From: CAADGY01 sp900696665 | Lineage (GTDB): Bacteria > Acidobacteriota > Terriglobia > Bryobacterales > Bryobacteraceae | Length of the DNA: 64,000 bases | Direction of reading: 5' to 3' | NCBI GenBank assembly: GCA_035063885.1 | Contig: JAPSFM010000013.1 | Coordinates: 1-64,000 of the forward strand | In this document: piece by piece, positions 8,254-16,186 of the stretch | How positions within the stretch are numbered: the first letter of the stretch is position 1 | Layout: the number at the start of each line of letters is the position of its first letter | Position numbers and translations under genes: made by a program | Notes under the pieces: model-generated | What the model saw: only the letters and a program-made list of their open reading frames with translations | What the model was told of the DNA's origin: nothing | Database searches by the model: none

Positions 8254-8645
8254 CAGCGGTCCTTCCCTTCTCTCTGGTCTTCGATCCAGCGGCGCCAGAG
8301 CCCCGCCGAGTGCTTCCTTTGTTCTTCAGAAGCCGCGGCGTCGTAATTTCCGTTGGCAGCCAAAACCGCGAGCGCCTGCTCCTGCGCGCCTGCGTCCGCA
8401 AAGCCCATGCCGGCCTTCCATCCGAAGCGCGCCTTAACAACCCCTTCCAAAACCCTCTGCGCTCTTCTGCGCGTCATCTGATCGTCGGTGTTCAGCAGAG
8501 GTACAACAGCCGCCGCGCCGGCCAAACCTTTGTCGATCAGGCGCTGCACGGATGGCGTGTAGTCGTTGTGCAACTCGTCCGGGTTCTCATCGATAGCCCG
8601 AACCAGCTCTGCGATTTCGAGATGTTCCCCCGCGTTATCCGCCAT
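8253..8645 (-). CDS. Small helical, HEAT-like protein of the eCIS operon
   Basis: 130 aa, mostly alpha-helical and acidic at the start. The stretch PSVQRLIDKGLAGAAAVVPL followed by DDQMTRRRAQRVLEGVV looks like one or two HEAT-type repeats. I do not recognise a named family. It lies 6 nt after the DUF4157 gene and overlaps the YkgJ gene by one base, which makes it part of the operon. Possible chaperone or adaptor for the DUF4157 protein, by position only. Confidence 0.65.
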   Translation of the reverse strand: MADNAGEHLEIAELVRAIDENPDELHNDYTPSVQRLIDKGLAGAAAVVPLLNTDDQMTRRRAQRVLEGVVKARFGWKAGMGFADAGAQEQALAVLAANGNYDAAASEEQRKHSAGLWRRWIEDQREGKDR

Positions 8646-8651
8646 ATGCCG

Positions 8652-9935
8652 TCACTTGGTTGGTGCGTCCTTCGTTCCCGGGTTTTTATAAAACTCGTTG
8701 AACAGGCGGACGGCTTCGTCCGTCGTCTCGCCCTGCCACAGGCGAAAGCTCTTGTATTCGTTCCGGATTTTCGTGACACCCTTCGCGTCATGGAACGTGT
8801 CGAATCCCCAAAGCACAGTGCCGTAGTAGAAGCCTTTGTCGGCTGCCTTGGCAGAGGTGACAAAATTGAATTTGCGCTGGCCGGGAGATCCCGGCGCGTC
8901 TTCGAGCGTAGCGGCCGTAATGGTCTTGCCTTTGCGCCGCCCGATGGTGCCGGGTGATGTCACGTCGTAGTAAGGCAACACGGCGGGGTCGGCCTTCTTG
9001 GTCCGCTGCGCCTGCGAGGCATGGATCTGGTCCAGGAAAAAGCCGCCTGCGATGTTTTTGGCGACGTCTTTCGTCGTCATCATCTTCATGCGCGGCGCTT
9101 CTCCCCCGGTCCATTCGAACTGGTCTCCGGTATCCACGTTGAAGTCGCGCGCGATCTGCACAAATCGGATCGAGTCCGACTCCGCGGCCGTCGCGGCGGG
9201 AGTGAACGTGATTTTGCCGTCCTCAACGCCACGATCCCCGGCCACCTTGCCTTCGATCTTCTTGAAATTGATCTCGAACTTACCTACACCGGGCCAGGTT
9301 TTCTCACCGATGATGTCACGCTGAATGGAGGGTTGAACGCTGGTGGCGCGCAGCGAATCGCGCAGCGCGAGCGCGCCGCTGGCAGCGTTCGAGAAAGACT
9401 CGGCGGCCGCTCTTGCCTGTACTTCAGCGGCATCGGACGGGCGGCTCACTTGGAGGGAGCCGGTGAGGGGCACGGGCCGCCCACCCTGCTGCACGCTGTG
9501 AATGGCTTCATGCGCAAGCAGCCTGCCCCGCGCCGCCTCGTCTAGCCGCCCTGCTTCCGCTCCAAAATAAATGTCGCTGCCGATCGTGTAAGCTCGTGCG
9601 TTCAGACTTTCCGCTGCGGCCGCTGAACCTGATCCTTGATGCACACGGACATTGCTCAGGTCCGCTCCGAGTTGCCGTTCCAGGTTTTGCCGGAGAGGAT
9701 GTTCGAGCGGAGATCCCGGGTCTTGGGCGGCCCGCGTGATGAGCGCGGCATGCGGATCCTGCGCCGGCTCGGAGGAACGCCCTTCAACCAACTGAGTGAA
9801 AGCATGGTTTCCAATGGAGGACGGCAGTTGAGAAGCGGATGGCTTCGCCAGCACGGCCTCGCGCGTATGCCCGGCAGCCTTGTTTCCGTGCGTCTTCCCG
9901 CCCTGTTGTTTCGAGGATTCGCCCGACTTCTTCAC
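8652..9935 (-). CDS. DUF4157 protein, candidate eCIS cargo
   Basis: 427 aa. Residues about 78-152 form a DUF4157 domain: PLRQNLERQLGADLSNVRVHQ, NARAYTIGSDIYFG, and LLAHEAIHSVQQ with the metalloprotease-like HExxH (His142, His146). DUF4157 is a common marker of eCIS loci, found on toxins and secreted proteins. The N-terminus is basic, Ser/Gln/Lys-rich and disordered. The C-terminal 250 residues (after QPSIQRDIIGEKTWPGVGKF) are unrecognised and would be the toxin or enzyme part. GTG start directly after the TAA of the ATPase gene. Confidence 0.85.
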   Translation of the reverse strand: MKKSGESSKQQGGKTHGNKAAGHTREAVLAKPSASQLPSSIGNHAFTQLVEGRSSEPAQDPHAALITRAAQDPGSPLEHPLRQNLERQLGADLSNVRVHQGSGSAAAAESLNARAYTIGSDIYFGAEAGRLDEAARGRLLAHEAIHSVQQGGRPVPLTGSLQVSRPSDAAEVQARAAAESFSNAASGALALRDSLRATSVQPSIQRDIIGEKTWPGVGKFEINFKKIEGKVAGDRGVEDGKITFTPAATAAESDSIRFVQIARDFNVDTGDQFEWTGGEAPRMKMMTTKDVAKNIAGGFFLDQIHASQAQRTKKADPAVLPYYDVTSPGTIGRRKGKTITAATLEDAPGSPGQRKFNFVTSAKAADKGFYYGTVLWGFDTFHDAKGVTKIRNEYKSFRLWQGETTDEAVRLFNEFYKNPGTKDAPTK

Positions 9936-12068
9936 TTACGCCTCCCTCGCGATCTCGCCGATCGAATAAGGCTGAAACTGATCGCGTCCGAGCGGCTTAC
10001 CCATCTTCTGGTACTCCCGCTCGATTCCTCTGAGCAGGTGCCGCATGGCGATCGTGCCTCCCTCTTCAGCCGCTAAAAACGCCGCCGATAATGCAGCGTT
10101 TCGTATGTTTCCGCCGCTCAGCTTAAAACGTGAGGCGAGGAAATCGAAGTCCACTGTCTCGTCCAAAGGTGCGGCCTGCGGCCATACGCTCTTCCAGATG
10201 CCACGCCGGTGCTCTTCATTCGGGAAGGGGAAATGGATCGTGAAAGCCAGCCGCCTCAGAAAGGATTCGTCCAGGTGCTGCCGCAGGTTGGAAGCGAGAA
10301 TGGCGACACCCCGGTAGGCCTCCATCTTCTGGAGCAGGTAGCTGATTTCGATGTTGGCGTAACGGTCGTGCGAGTCCCTCACTTCGGAACGTTTGCCGAA
10401 CAGCGCATCGGCTTCGTCAAAGAAGAGAATCGCGTCGGAGCTTTCGGCCGCGGCGAAGATCCGGTCGAGATTCTTTTCCGTTTCGCCGATATACTTGCTG
10501 ACCACACCGGCGAGGTCGATTTTATACAGGTCCAGCGCCAGTTCCCGGGCAATAATTTCGGCGGCCATCGTCTTGCCCACTCCGCTCGGTCCGGCAAACA
10601 ACGCGGTCACGCCTTTGCCGAGCGAAAGCTTGCTATCAAAACCCCATTCGTGGAACACCTGACGGCGGCGGCGGACACGATTGCACACATCCCGAAGCTG
10701 CGCCAGAATGGGTTCGGGCAGCACGATGTCGGTCCAGTCATAGAGCGGCTCGACCTTGCGCGTGAGCGTTGCCAGCGCCTGGCCGGTCTGCGCGCGAGCC
10801 GCCCGGAAACAGTCTTCGAGCGAGGGGCGCTCGCTGCCGCGTTGCCAGGCCCTGTTGCGCGCGGCGACGGAGGCGGCGGCGATCTGATCGGCATGTAAAT
10901 GGAAAAGATCGGCCAGCGAATCCAACTGCGCATCCGGCAAATCGCATCTCTGCCCGGATAAATTCGAGCGCCACTGCTCGCGCCGGATTTTGAACGCCGG
11001 TGTTCCAAATTCGATTTCGACGATACCGGCGTCGTCGAATAAGCGCCCCGCGGGCCATGCCGCGGCACCTGCCAGAACAGCATCGCACGAACCGGCGGCC
11101 AGAGATTCTGTCAGATACCGCAATTCACCGCTATCGAATGCGAAGGAATCGGCGTGATCGAGAAACAACATGACGCCGTAATTGGCGGCGTACCGGAACA
11201 ACGCGCCGATTGCTTCCAGGGGATTGTCTTCGAGGCGGCCCAGGTCCGCCAGAAGCAGTCGCGCGCCAAGGTCGTAAGCTAACGCCTCCGCGGTGAGCTT
11301 TCGCAGTGGGAGATCCGGTCCGCGAAAGTAGAATCGCGCCGGCCGTGCTGACCGGTGGGCCTGCTGCGCAGCGTCAAACAGTCCATCCCGAGCGGCCCGT
11401 TCAAGCGGGAGCGAGGCCAGGGAGATTTCCGCTCGCGAAAAGGAGCAGAAGGGCGCCAGACGCGAGTCCAGCCCGTCGCGTTCAAGAAGCAGGCCGGAGG
11501 CGATCTCATCCAGCTTGATGTAATGCGCAAGCAGCGGCGGGCGCGGCTGAGCGGGATCGGCCAACAGTTCGATCAGCTTGTGCCGCATCAGATTGGCTTG
11601 CGGCTCGAAGTGCCGCCTGCGCTCGATCTTTTCTTCCGCCGTATTGCACAGGAGGTTCAGAACCAGGTCGACTGCCGGGCGGCGGCGCGTAACGTCGTCC
11701 TGTAGATATGCGTACACTCGCTCGTAACGCACGTCAATTTCAGGAGCCAGAGCCAACAGCAGAACACCGCAATCGAAAGCGTCGAGATCGTATCTTTCCG
11801 CCAACCGCGCCATCGGCCTGTGCTGGAGACACGCCTCAACGGGAGCGGGCGCCGCGGCGGGCAGCGGAGAACACGGATCACGCAGCAGCGTTCGCCGGGC
11901 GTCCTGCCCGGTGATATAGAGGCCCCGAAACGCATCCCGCCCCGCATCCCATCCATAAAAGGCGGGAGCAGCCGCTACAGCACTTTCGAGCAGGCGGTCG
12001 AGTTCCCGCAACATTGGAAGCAGACCCCTCTGTGCGATACCGGGCTCCACACTGCTCGCGCCTGTCAT
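9936..12068 (-). CDS. AAA+ ATPase of the eCIS (Afp15-like)
   Basis: 710 aa. The C-terminal AAA+ module has Walker A GPSGVGKT near residue 492, Walker B ILFFDEAD near 545 and the conserved tail NLRQHLDESFLRRLAFTIHF with arginine-finger candidates. The N-terminal 400 residues are a long helical region with a second, degenerate P-loop-like domain (LFLDHADSFAF), the usual layout of eCIS ATPases. Afp15-type ATPases are needed for assembly of a mature particle. ATG lies immediately after the TAA of the DUF3467 gene, and the DUF4157 gene begins at its stop codon. Confidence 0.9.
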   Translation of the reverse strand: MTGASSVEPGIAQRGLLPMLRELDRLLESAVAAAPAFYGWDAGRDAFRGLYITGQDARRTLLRDPCSPLPAAAPAPVEACLQHRPMARLAERYDLDAFDCGVLLLALAPEIDVRYERVYAYLQDDVTRRRPAVDLVLNLLCNTAEEKIERRRHFEPQANLMRHKLIELLADPAQPRPPLLAHYIKLDEIASGLLLERDGLDSRLAPFCSFSRAEISLASLPLERAARDGLFDAAQQAHRSARPARFYFRGPDLPLRKLTAEALAYDLGARLLLADLGRLEDNPLEAIGALFRYAANYGVMLFLDHADSFAFDSGELRYLTESLAAGSCDAVLAGAAAWPAGRLFDDAGIVEIEFGTPAFKIRREQWRSNLSGQRCDLPDAQLDSLADLFHLHADQIAAASVAARNRAWQRGSERPSLEDCFRAARAQTGQALATLTRKVEPLYDWTDIVLPEPILAQLRDVCNRVRRRRQVFHEWGFDSKLSLGKGVTALFAGPSGVGKTMAAEIIARELALDLYKIDLAGVVSKYIGETEKNLDRIFAAAESSDAILFFDEADALFGKRSEVRDSHDRYANIEISYLLQKMEAYRGVAILASNLRQHLDESFLRRLAFTIHFPFPNEEHRRGIWKSVWPQAAPLDETVDFDFLASRFKLSGGNIRNAALSAAFLAAEEGGTIAMRHLLRGIEREYQKMGKPLGRDQFQPYSIGEIAREA

Positions 12069-12314
12069 TTATTTCTGCTCCGGATCGGAGATCGGCTGGA
12101 ACGTGCGTTCATATTCCAGAAGCGACGATTCGAGAAGTTCACAAAACGCTTTGGCATGAAGGGGACTGATGACGATTCTGGTGTGAATGTGCTCCTCCTC
12201 GGAGTCGTCAAACTGCTGCCCGAAAACCAGCACGAATTCGAGAGCATTGAAACCCACTCGAAACAGGTTGGCGTACCGCGCTTCCTTCCGCTCGTCATCG
12301 CGATCGAGTTCCAT
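12069..12314 (-). CDS. DUF3467 protein, first gene of the eCIS operon
   Basis: 81 aa. The order of motifs (RYANLFRVGFNALEFVLVFG, IHTRIVISPLHAKAFCELL) is that of DUF3467, a small beta-rich protein family of unknown function that also looks like an FHIPEP-type subunit fold. It is the most upstream gene of the run and stops 0 nt before the ATPase ATG. 174 nt separate it from the sigma-54 activator gene, the place where an operon promoter would be expected. Likely a regulator or assembly partner, not structural. Confidence 0.75.
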   Translation of the reverse strand: MELDRDDERKEARYANLFRVGFNALEFVLVFGQQFDDSEEEHIHTRIVISPLHAKAFCELLESSLLEYERTFQPISDPEQK

Positions 12315-12471
12315 TCATAGCCCGGACACAGGAATTGCGACGGAGGATGCACCTTTCCCGCCACGATGGGAGCCAGAGGCGTGCCTCCGCTGCAAATGCC
12401 GGTAACCAGGGAAGATCTAACTCGTTTATCGAAGTGCGGGTGCGTCTTTCAGGCCGGCTGTTGTATCGGTT

Positions 12472-12491
12472 TGTGACAACCGGTTGTATCA
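12472..12491. promoter_or_regulatory. Palindromic site upstream of the eCIS operon, possible activator-binding site
   Basis: Holds a perfect 12-bp palindrome ACAACCGGTTGT (12476-12487) flanked by TG..CA, giving 16 of 20 matched positions. Parts recur nearby: GTTGTATC at 12460 and 12484, and TGTGACAAC at 12472 and 12518. It overlaps the stop codon of the activator gene and lies about 160 bp before the DUF3467 start, a normal distance for an upstream activating sequence of a sigma-54 activator. I did not find a clear -24/-12 (GG-N10-GC) promoter, so the role is inferred. Confidence 0.45.
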
Positions 12492-13925
12492 GCCCCTGTC
12501 ACCGGTGGTAGCGGAATGTGACAACTCCGAGCCAGGCTTCACGACGTGATATTTCGCCATCTTCCGGTACAGTGTCATGCGCGACCAGTGGAGGCTGCGT
12601 GCGGCCTCGCTAAGATTCCAGCGGGTGGAAAACAGCGCGGAAATCAGGCGCTCCCGTTCATCGTCGGGAATAGCTCCTGGCCGCGGCATGCATCCTCGAA
12701 CCGGATCGGGCAGATCCGCTACGGTTACAACGCGGGAGGGGAGGTTGACGAAAATCCCCTCGATGACATTCTTCAGTTCGCGAACATTACCGGGCCAGGA
12801 GTAGCCGAGCAACGCCTCCAAAGCCTCATGGCTCAGGCGTTCCACCTGTCTGCCGAAAGAACCATTGAACTGTTCGAGGAAGCGGGCGGCCAGGAAAGGA
12901 ATGTCCGAGCGCCGTTCGCGCAGCGGGGGGAGACGGATGCGGGCTACATTCAGACGGTAATAAAGATCCGCGCGGAATTTGTCTTCGCGCATGAGCTTTT
13001 CGAGATCCCGGTGCGTGGCGCAAATGATGCGAATGTCCACCCGCGTGCCGCGCGAGCTTCCGAGACTCTGGACTTCCTTCGCTTCGATAGCGCGCAGAAT
13101 CTTTGCTTGGGCGAACGGGCTCATATCGCCGATCTCGTCGAAGAAAACCGTGCCGCCATCGGCCAGCTTCAACTTTCCGGGTTTCGCCGCGACCGCACCG
13201 GTGAAGGCGCCTCGTTCATAACCAAACAACTCGCTTTCGAGCAGCGTGTCGGGAATAGCCGCGCAGTTGATGCACACCAGCGGCTTGTTCCGGCGGCGGC
13301 TCATCCGGTGCAGCATTTGAGCGGCAAGTTCCTTACCGGTGCCCGTTTCTCCGGTGATCAGAAGCGTCGTGTCCGTGGGCGCCATCCGCCGTATGGATTC
13401 GCGGACGTTTTGCATCGCCTCGCTTTCGCCAATCAAGCCGGGCGTCTCCATGAGATTTCCCGTTGGGTGGGCGCCAAGGCAATGTCTTACCGCGGTGAGT
13501 AGATCGCGGGCCTCGACCGGCATTTTCAGATAATCGTGCGCGCCCAGGCGCAACGCTTCAATGGCCAGCGCCTCGGATCCCCCGCGCACCACTAAAATGA
13601 CCGGCGTAAGCGCATCGACGGTACGAAGGTATTTGAACAGTTCGAACCCGCAATCCTGCACCGCGCCGCGGCATTCGATCAGAACCAAGTCCGCCCGCCA
13701 GTTTGGCAACGCCGGACCAGCCCGGGAGCAGGGGTAACAGACGCCATGCAATCCGTCATCTCGTAGTAAAGACTGGAGCTCAGAGCCGAGCGGAGGTTCC
13801 TGCACAAAAATTGCTATGACGGGAATCACGGGTTTCCGTATCCAGTTGCTGCTTTGCTTATACTGAATCAGCCTGGTACTACCTTTCAAGGGCTCTAGTA
13901 CCTGGGTGGGGTTGTAGATCCACAT
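12489..13925 (-). CDS. Sigma-54-dependent activator with degenerate receiver domain
   Basis: 478 aa if read from 13925; a GTG at 13829 (residue 33) gives a tighter start, VIPVIAIFVQ. A receiver-like domain (about 33-150) is followed by the AAA+ sigma-54 module: Walker A GETGTGKE near 190, the sigma-54 contact loop GAFTGA near 235, Walker B TVFFDEIGD, and a Fis-type helix-turn-helix (LSEAARSLHWSRMTLYRKM). The receiver lacks the acidic pair and has Glu84 (VLIEC) where the phospho-Asp should be, so it is probably not phosphorylated and may be locked on or ligand-controlled. Being directly upstream on the same strand, it most likely controls the eCIS. Confidence 0.88.
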   Translation of the reverse strand: MWIYNPTQVLEPLKGSTRLIQYKQSSNWIRKPVIPVIAIFVQEPPLGSELQSLLRDDGLHGVCYPCSRAGPALPNWRADLVLIECRGAVQDCGFELFKYLRTVDALTPVILVVRGGSEALAIEALRLGAHDYLKMPVEARDLLTAVRHCLGAHPTGNLMETPGLIGESEAMQNVRESIRRMAPTDTTLLITGETGTGKELAAQMLHRMSRRRNKPLVCINCAAIPDTLLESELFGYERGAFTGAVAAKPGKLKLADGGTVFFDEIGDMSPFAQAKILRAIEAKEVQSLGSSRGTRVDIRIICATHRDLEKLMREDKFRADLYYRLNVARIRLPPLRERRSDIPFLAARFLEQFNGSFGRQVERLSHEALEALLGYSWPGNVRELKNVIEGIFVNLPSRVVTVADLPDPVRGCMPRPGAIPDDERERLISALFSTRWNLSEAARSLHWSRMTLYRKMAKYHVVKPGSELSHSATTGDRG

Positions 13926-14000
13926 GGTTTGTGCCGGATTGTCGATTTCGGAAAAGGCCGTTCGATCCTCTGACAGAGGGACTTACAAAGGGATAACAAG

Positions 14001-15116
14001 ATGAGCAGTGTACGAGTACTGGTTGGTACGCGCAAAGGCGCCTTTCTCCTGACATCGGATGGAATGCGCGAACAATGGGACATCAGCGGCCCACATTTTG
14101 CGGGATGGGAGATCTACCACGTAAAGGGATCCCCCGCGGACCCGAATCGCCTGTATGCTTCCCAATCAAGCGGCTGGTTCGGACAGATGATCCAGCGCTC
14201 CAACGACGGCGGCAGGACGTGGGAGGCGATGGGAAACCAGTTCACCTACGATGGTGTGCCGGGCACTCACCAGTGGTACGACGGTACGCCGCACCCCTGG
14301 GAGTTCAAGCGGGTTTGGCATCTTGAACCATCCCTGTCAGATCCGGACACCGTGTATGCCGGGGTGGAAGACGCCGCCCTGTTCCGCTCGAAGGACGGCG
14401 GGCAGAGCTGGCAGGAACTTTCGGGATTGCGCAGTCACGGGTCGGGTTCCCACTGGATGCCGGGCGCCGGGGGAATGTGCCTGCACACCGTCCTTCTCGA
14501 CCCGGAGGATAGCCAGAGGATGTACATTGCGATTTCGGCGGCGGGCGCCTTCCGGAGCGATGACGGCGGCACAACCTGGCGGCCGATTAACCGCGGGTTG
14601 AAGTCACAATACATCCCCGACCCGGACGCCGAAGTCGGGCACTGCGTTCACCGCATCGCGATGCACCGGTCGCGTCCCAGCGTCCTGTTCATGCAGAAGC
14701 ACTGGGACGTCATGCGCAGCGACGATGCGGGCGAGTCCTGGCACGAAGTGAGCGGAAACCTGCCGGTGGATTTCGGATTTCCCATCGACGTTCACGCTCA
14801 CGAGCCGGAAACGATCTACGTGGTTCCGATCAAGAGCGACTCGGAGCACTATCCGCCCGATGGCAAACTGCGCGTGTACCGCAGCCGGACGGGGGGAAAC
14901 GAGTGGGAGGCGCTCACCCGGGGACTTCCGCAAAGCGACTGCTACGTCAACATACTGCGCGATGCCATGGCAGTGGATTCGCTCGACTCCTGCGGCGTGT
15001 ACTTCGGCACCACCGGCGGACAGGTATATGCTTCAGCCGACGCCGGTGACAATTGGGCTCCTATTGTCCGGGACCTTCCGCCGGTTCTTTCCGTGGAAGT
15101 CCAGACGCTGTCATGA
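14001..15116 (+). CDS. BNR/VPS10-like beta-propeller protein (sialidase-type fold)
   Basis: 371 aa with at least five Asp-box/BNR motifs of the S-x-D-G-G-x-T-W type (SNDGGRTW, SKDGGQSW, SDDGGTTW, SDDAGESW, SADAGDNW) spread along a beta-propeller. No signal peptide is visible, so it is likely cytoplasmic. The family is often named exo-alpha-sialidase, but the sialidase arginine triad is not evident and sialidase activity should not be assumed. Ribosome site AAAGGGA is 7 nt before the ATG. The stop overlaps the MoaD-like gene by ATGA, a pairing that suggests a shared transcript. Confidence 0.82.
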   Translation: MSSVRVLVGTRKGAFLLTSDGMREQWDISGPHFAGWEIYHVKGSPADPNRLYASQSSGWFGQMIQRSNDGGRTWEAMGNQFTYDGVPGTHQWYDGTPHPWEFKRVWHLEPSLSDPDTVYAGVEDAALFRSKDGGQSWQELSGLRSHGSGSHWMPGAGGMCLHTVLLDPEDSQRMYIAISAAGAFRSDDGGTTWRPINRGLKSQYIPDPDAEVGHCVHRIAMHRSRPSVLFMQKHWDVMRSDDAGESWHEVSGNLPVDFGFPIDVHAHEPETIYVVPIKSDSEHYPPDGKLRVYRSRTGGNEWEALTRGLPQSDCYVNILRDAMAVDSLDSCGVYFGTTGGQVYASADAGDNWAPIVRDLPPVLSVEVQTLS

Positions 15117-15409
15117 TCCGCGTGGTGCTTCCGGCGCACCTGCGCACGCTGGCGCGGGTGGAAGGCGAGGTAAAGGTAGAGGTAGAGGGCCCGCCTACGA
15201 TACGGTCCGTCCTCGACGCGCTCGAAGCGGGCTACCCGGTATTGCGGGGCGCGATTCGCGATCACGTAACGGGACAGAGGCGCCCGTTCGTCCGTTTTTT
15301 CGCTTGCGAACAGGATCTTTCTCACGATCCGGTGGATACTCCGCTGCCGGAGGCCGTGGCGACAGCGGCGGAGCCCTTTCTGGTAGTTGGCGCAATTGCG
15401 GGCGGTTAG
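15113..15409 (+). CDS. MoaD/ThiS-family sulfur-carrier-like protein
   Basis: 98 aa, beta-grasp fold by pattern (MIRVVLPAHLRTLARVEGEV at the start, FLVVGAIAGG at the end). The C-terminal Gly-Gly is the residue pair that is adenylated and thiocarboxylated in MoaD, ThiS and related carriers, or conjugated in ubiquitin-like ones. The start ATG overlaps the stop of the beta-propeller gene by 4 nt. A longer frame open from 15053 lies wholly within the preceding gene and is not needed. No MoaE, MoeB or ThiF partner is nearby, so the pathway is unknown. Confidence 0.75.
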   Translation: MIRVVLPAHLRTLARVEGEVKVEVEGPPTIRSVLDALEAGYPVLRGAIRDHVTGQRRPFVRFFACEQDLSHDPVDTPLPEAVATAAEPFLVVGAIAGG

Positions 15410-15459
15410 CCGGCCCGGCGCTTCCTATCGCGCGCGGCGCGGTGCAAAGAGGAACGAAG

Positions 15460-15531
15460 ATGCAAACGGCTGCACAAGCTCCCCCAATTTCCAGAAAGAA
15501 TCCCTGGCATGATGCATCATCAGCACTCTGA
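15460..15531 (+). CDS. Possible 23-aa small ORF
   Basis: ATG with GAGGA 6 nt upstream, reading MQTAAQAPPISRKNPWHDAS and three more residues before TGA. The ribosome site is better than that of many larger genes here, but the peptide has no recognisable features. It could be a real small protein, or the surviving 5' end of a gene whose remainder was lost. Confidence 0.2.
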   Translation: MQTAAQAPPISRKNPWHDASSAL

Positions 15532-15577
15532 TTGTGTTATTCCTCTTGGGGTGTTGGTTAGTACCGTGCCGCGGAGA

Positions 15578-16156
15578 CTATCGAAGCACCTGGACGCGGC
15601 TTGGGTGCTTCGGGTCGGCCCACTCGGAGACCAGCAGCCCGTACACATTCAGATCGAGGTACCCGTGCCATAGGAGTTGCGCCTGGCGAAGCATGCCTTC
15701 GAATTGAAATCCCAAGCGCGTGGGAATGGCGCAGCTTTTTGCGTTGCCGGTGGCGCAGCGAATCTCCACGCGATTCAGCTTCAACTCATCGAACGCATAA
15801 TGTATCAGCACGCGGCAGGCGTCGGTGACCAGACCCTTGCCTTCGACACCGGCGCTGATCCAGTAACCGAGTTCGGCCTTTTTGTTCGACCAGTCAACCG
15901 GGTGGAAACCGATAACTCCCACTGGTTTGTCCTGAAACCAGATCGCGGCCGAATAGCCTTCATTCCTGGCAAATTGTTCGAGCGATCGCCGTATGAACTC
16001 CCGGATATCTTCGGCGGACCGGGTGGTTTCCACCCACGGCAGCCATCGCCGCAAGCGTGCCCGGTTTGCCTCCACAAGCCGGTAGATCCCGCTGGCGTGA
16101 TGCTCTTCGAGCAGGCGCAACTCCGCGTCCTCGCGGATCGCAATTCGAAAAGCCAT
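15578..16156 (-). CDS. GNAT N-acetyltransferase, RimJ/RimL type
   Basis: 192 aa. Follows the RimL/YdaF layout: RLVEANRARLRRWLPWVETT, FQDKPVGVIGFHPVDW, and the acetyl-CoA loop ELGYWISAGVEGKGLVTDAC, then CATGNAKSCAIPTRLGFQFEG. In many RimL proteins the SxxV/IxxRLGF segment contacts CoA. Substrate is unknown; options are a ribosomal protein N-terminus or a small amine. It lies 30 nt downstream of ssb on the same strand and may be co-transcribed. Confidence 0.85.
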   Translation of the reverse strand: MAFRIAIREDAELRLLEEHHASGIYRLVEANRARLRRWLPWVETTRSAEDIREFIRRSLEQFARNEGYSAAIWFQDKPVGVIGFHPVDWSNKKAELGYWISAGVEGKGLVTDACRVLIHYAFDELKLNRVEIRCATGNAKSCAIPTRLGFQFEGMLRQAQLLWHGYLDLNVYGLLVSEWADPKHPSRVQVLR

Positions 16157-16186
16157 TAATAAACGCGACCAGCCGTTTGGAAGAGT

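Noticed and set aside
1..12314. Type VI secretion system or prophage
   Set aside because: PAAR, spike and sheath are shared features, but no TssB/C or TssJLM genes and no capsid, terminase, lysis or integrase genes were seen; DUF4157, DUF4255 and the large AAA+ ATPase fit an eCIS.
12315..12488. Sigma-54 promoter before the DUF3467 gene
   Set aside because: Scanning the minus strand by eye gave no GG-N10-GC pair in a good context, so none is claimed.
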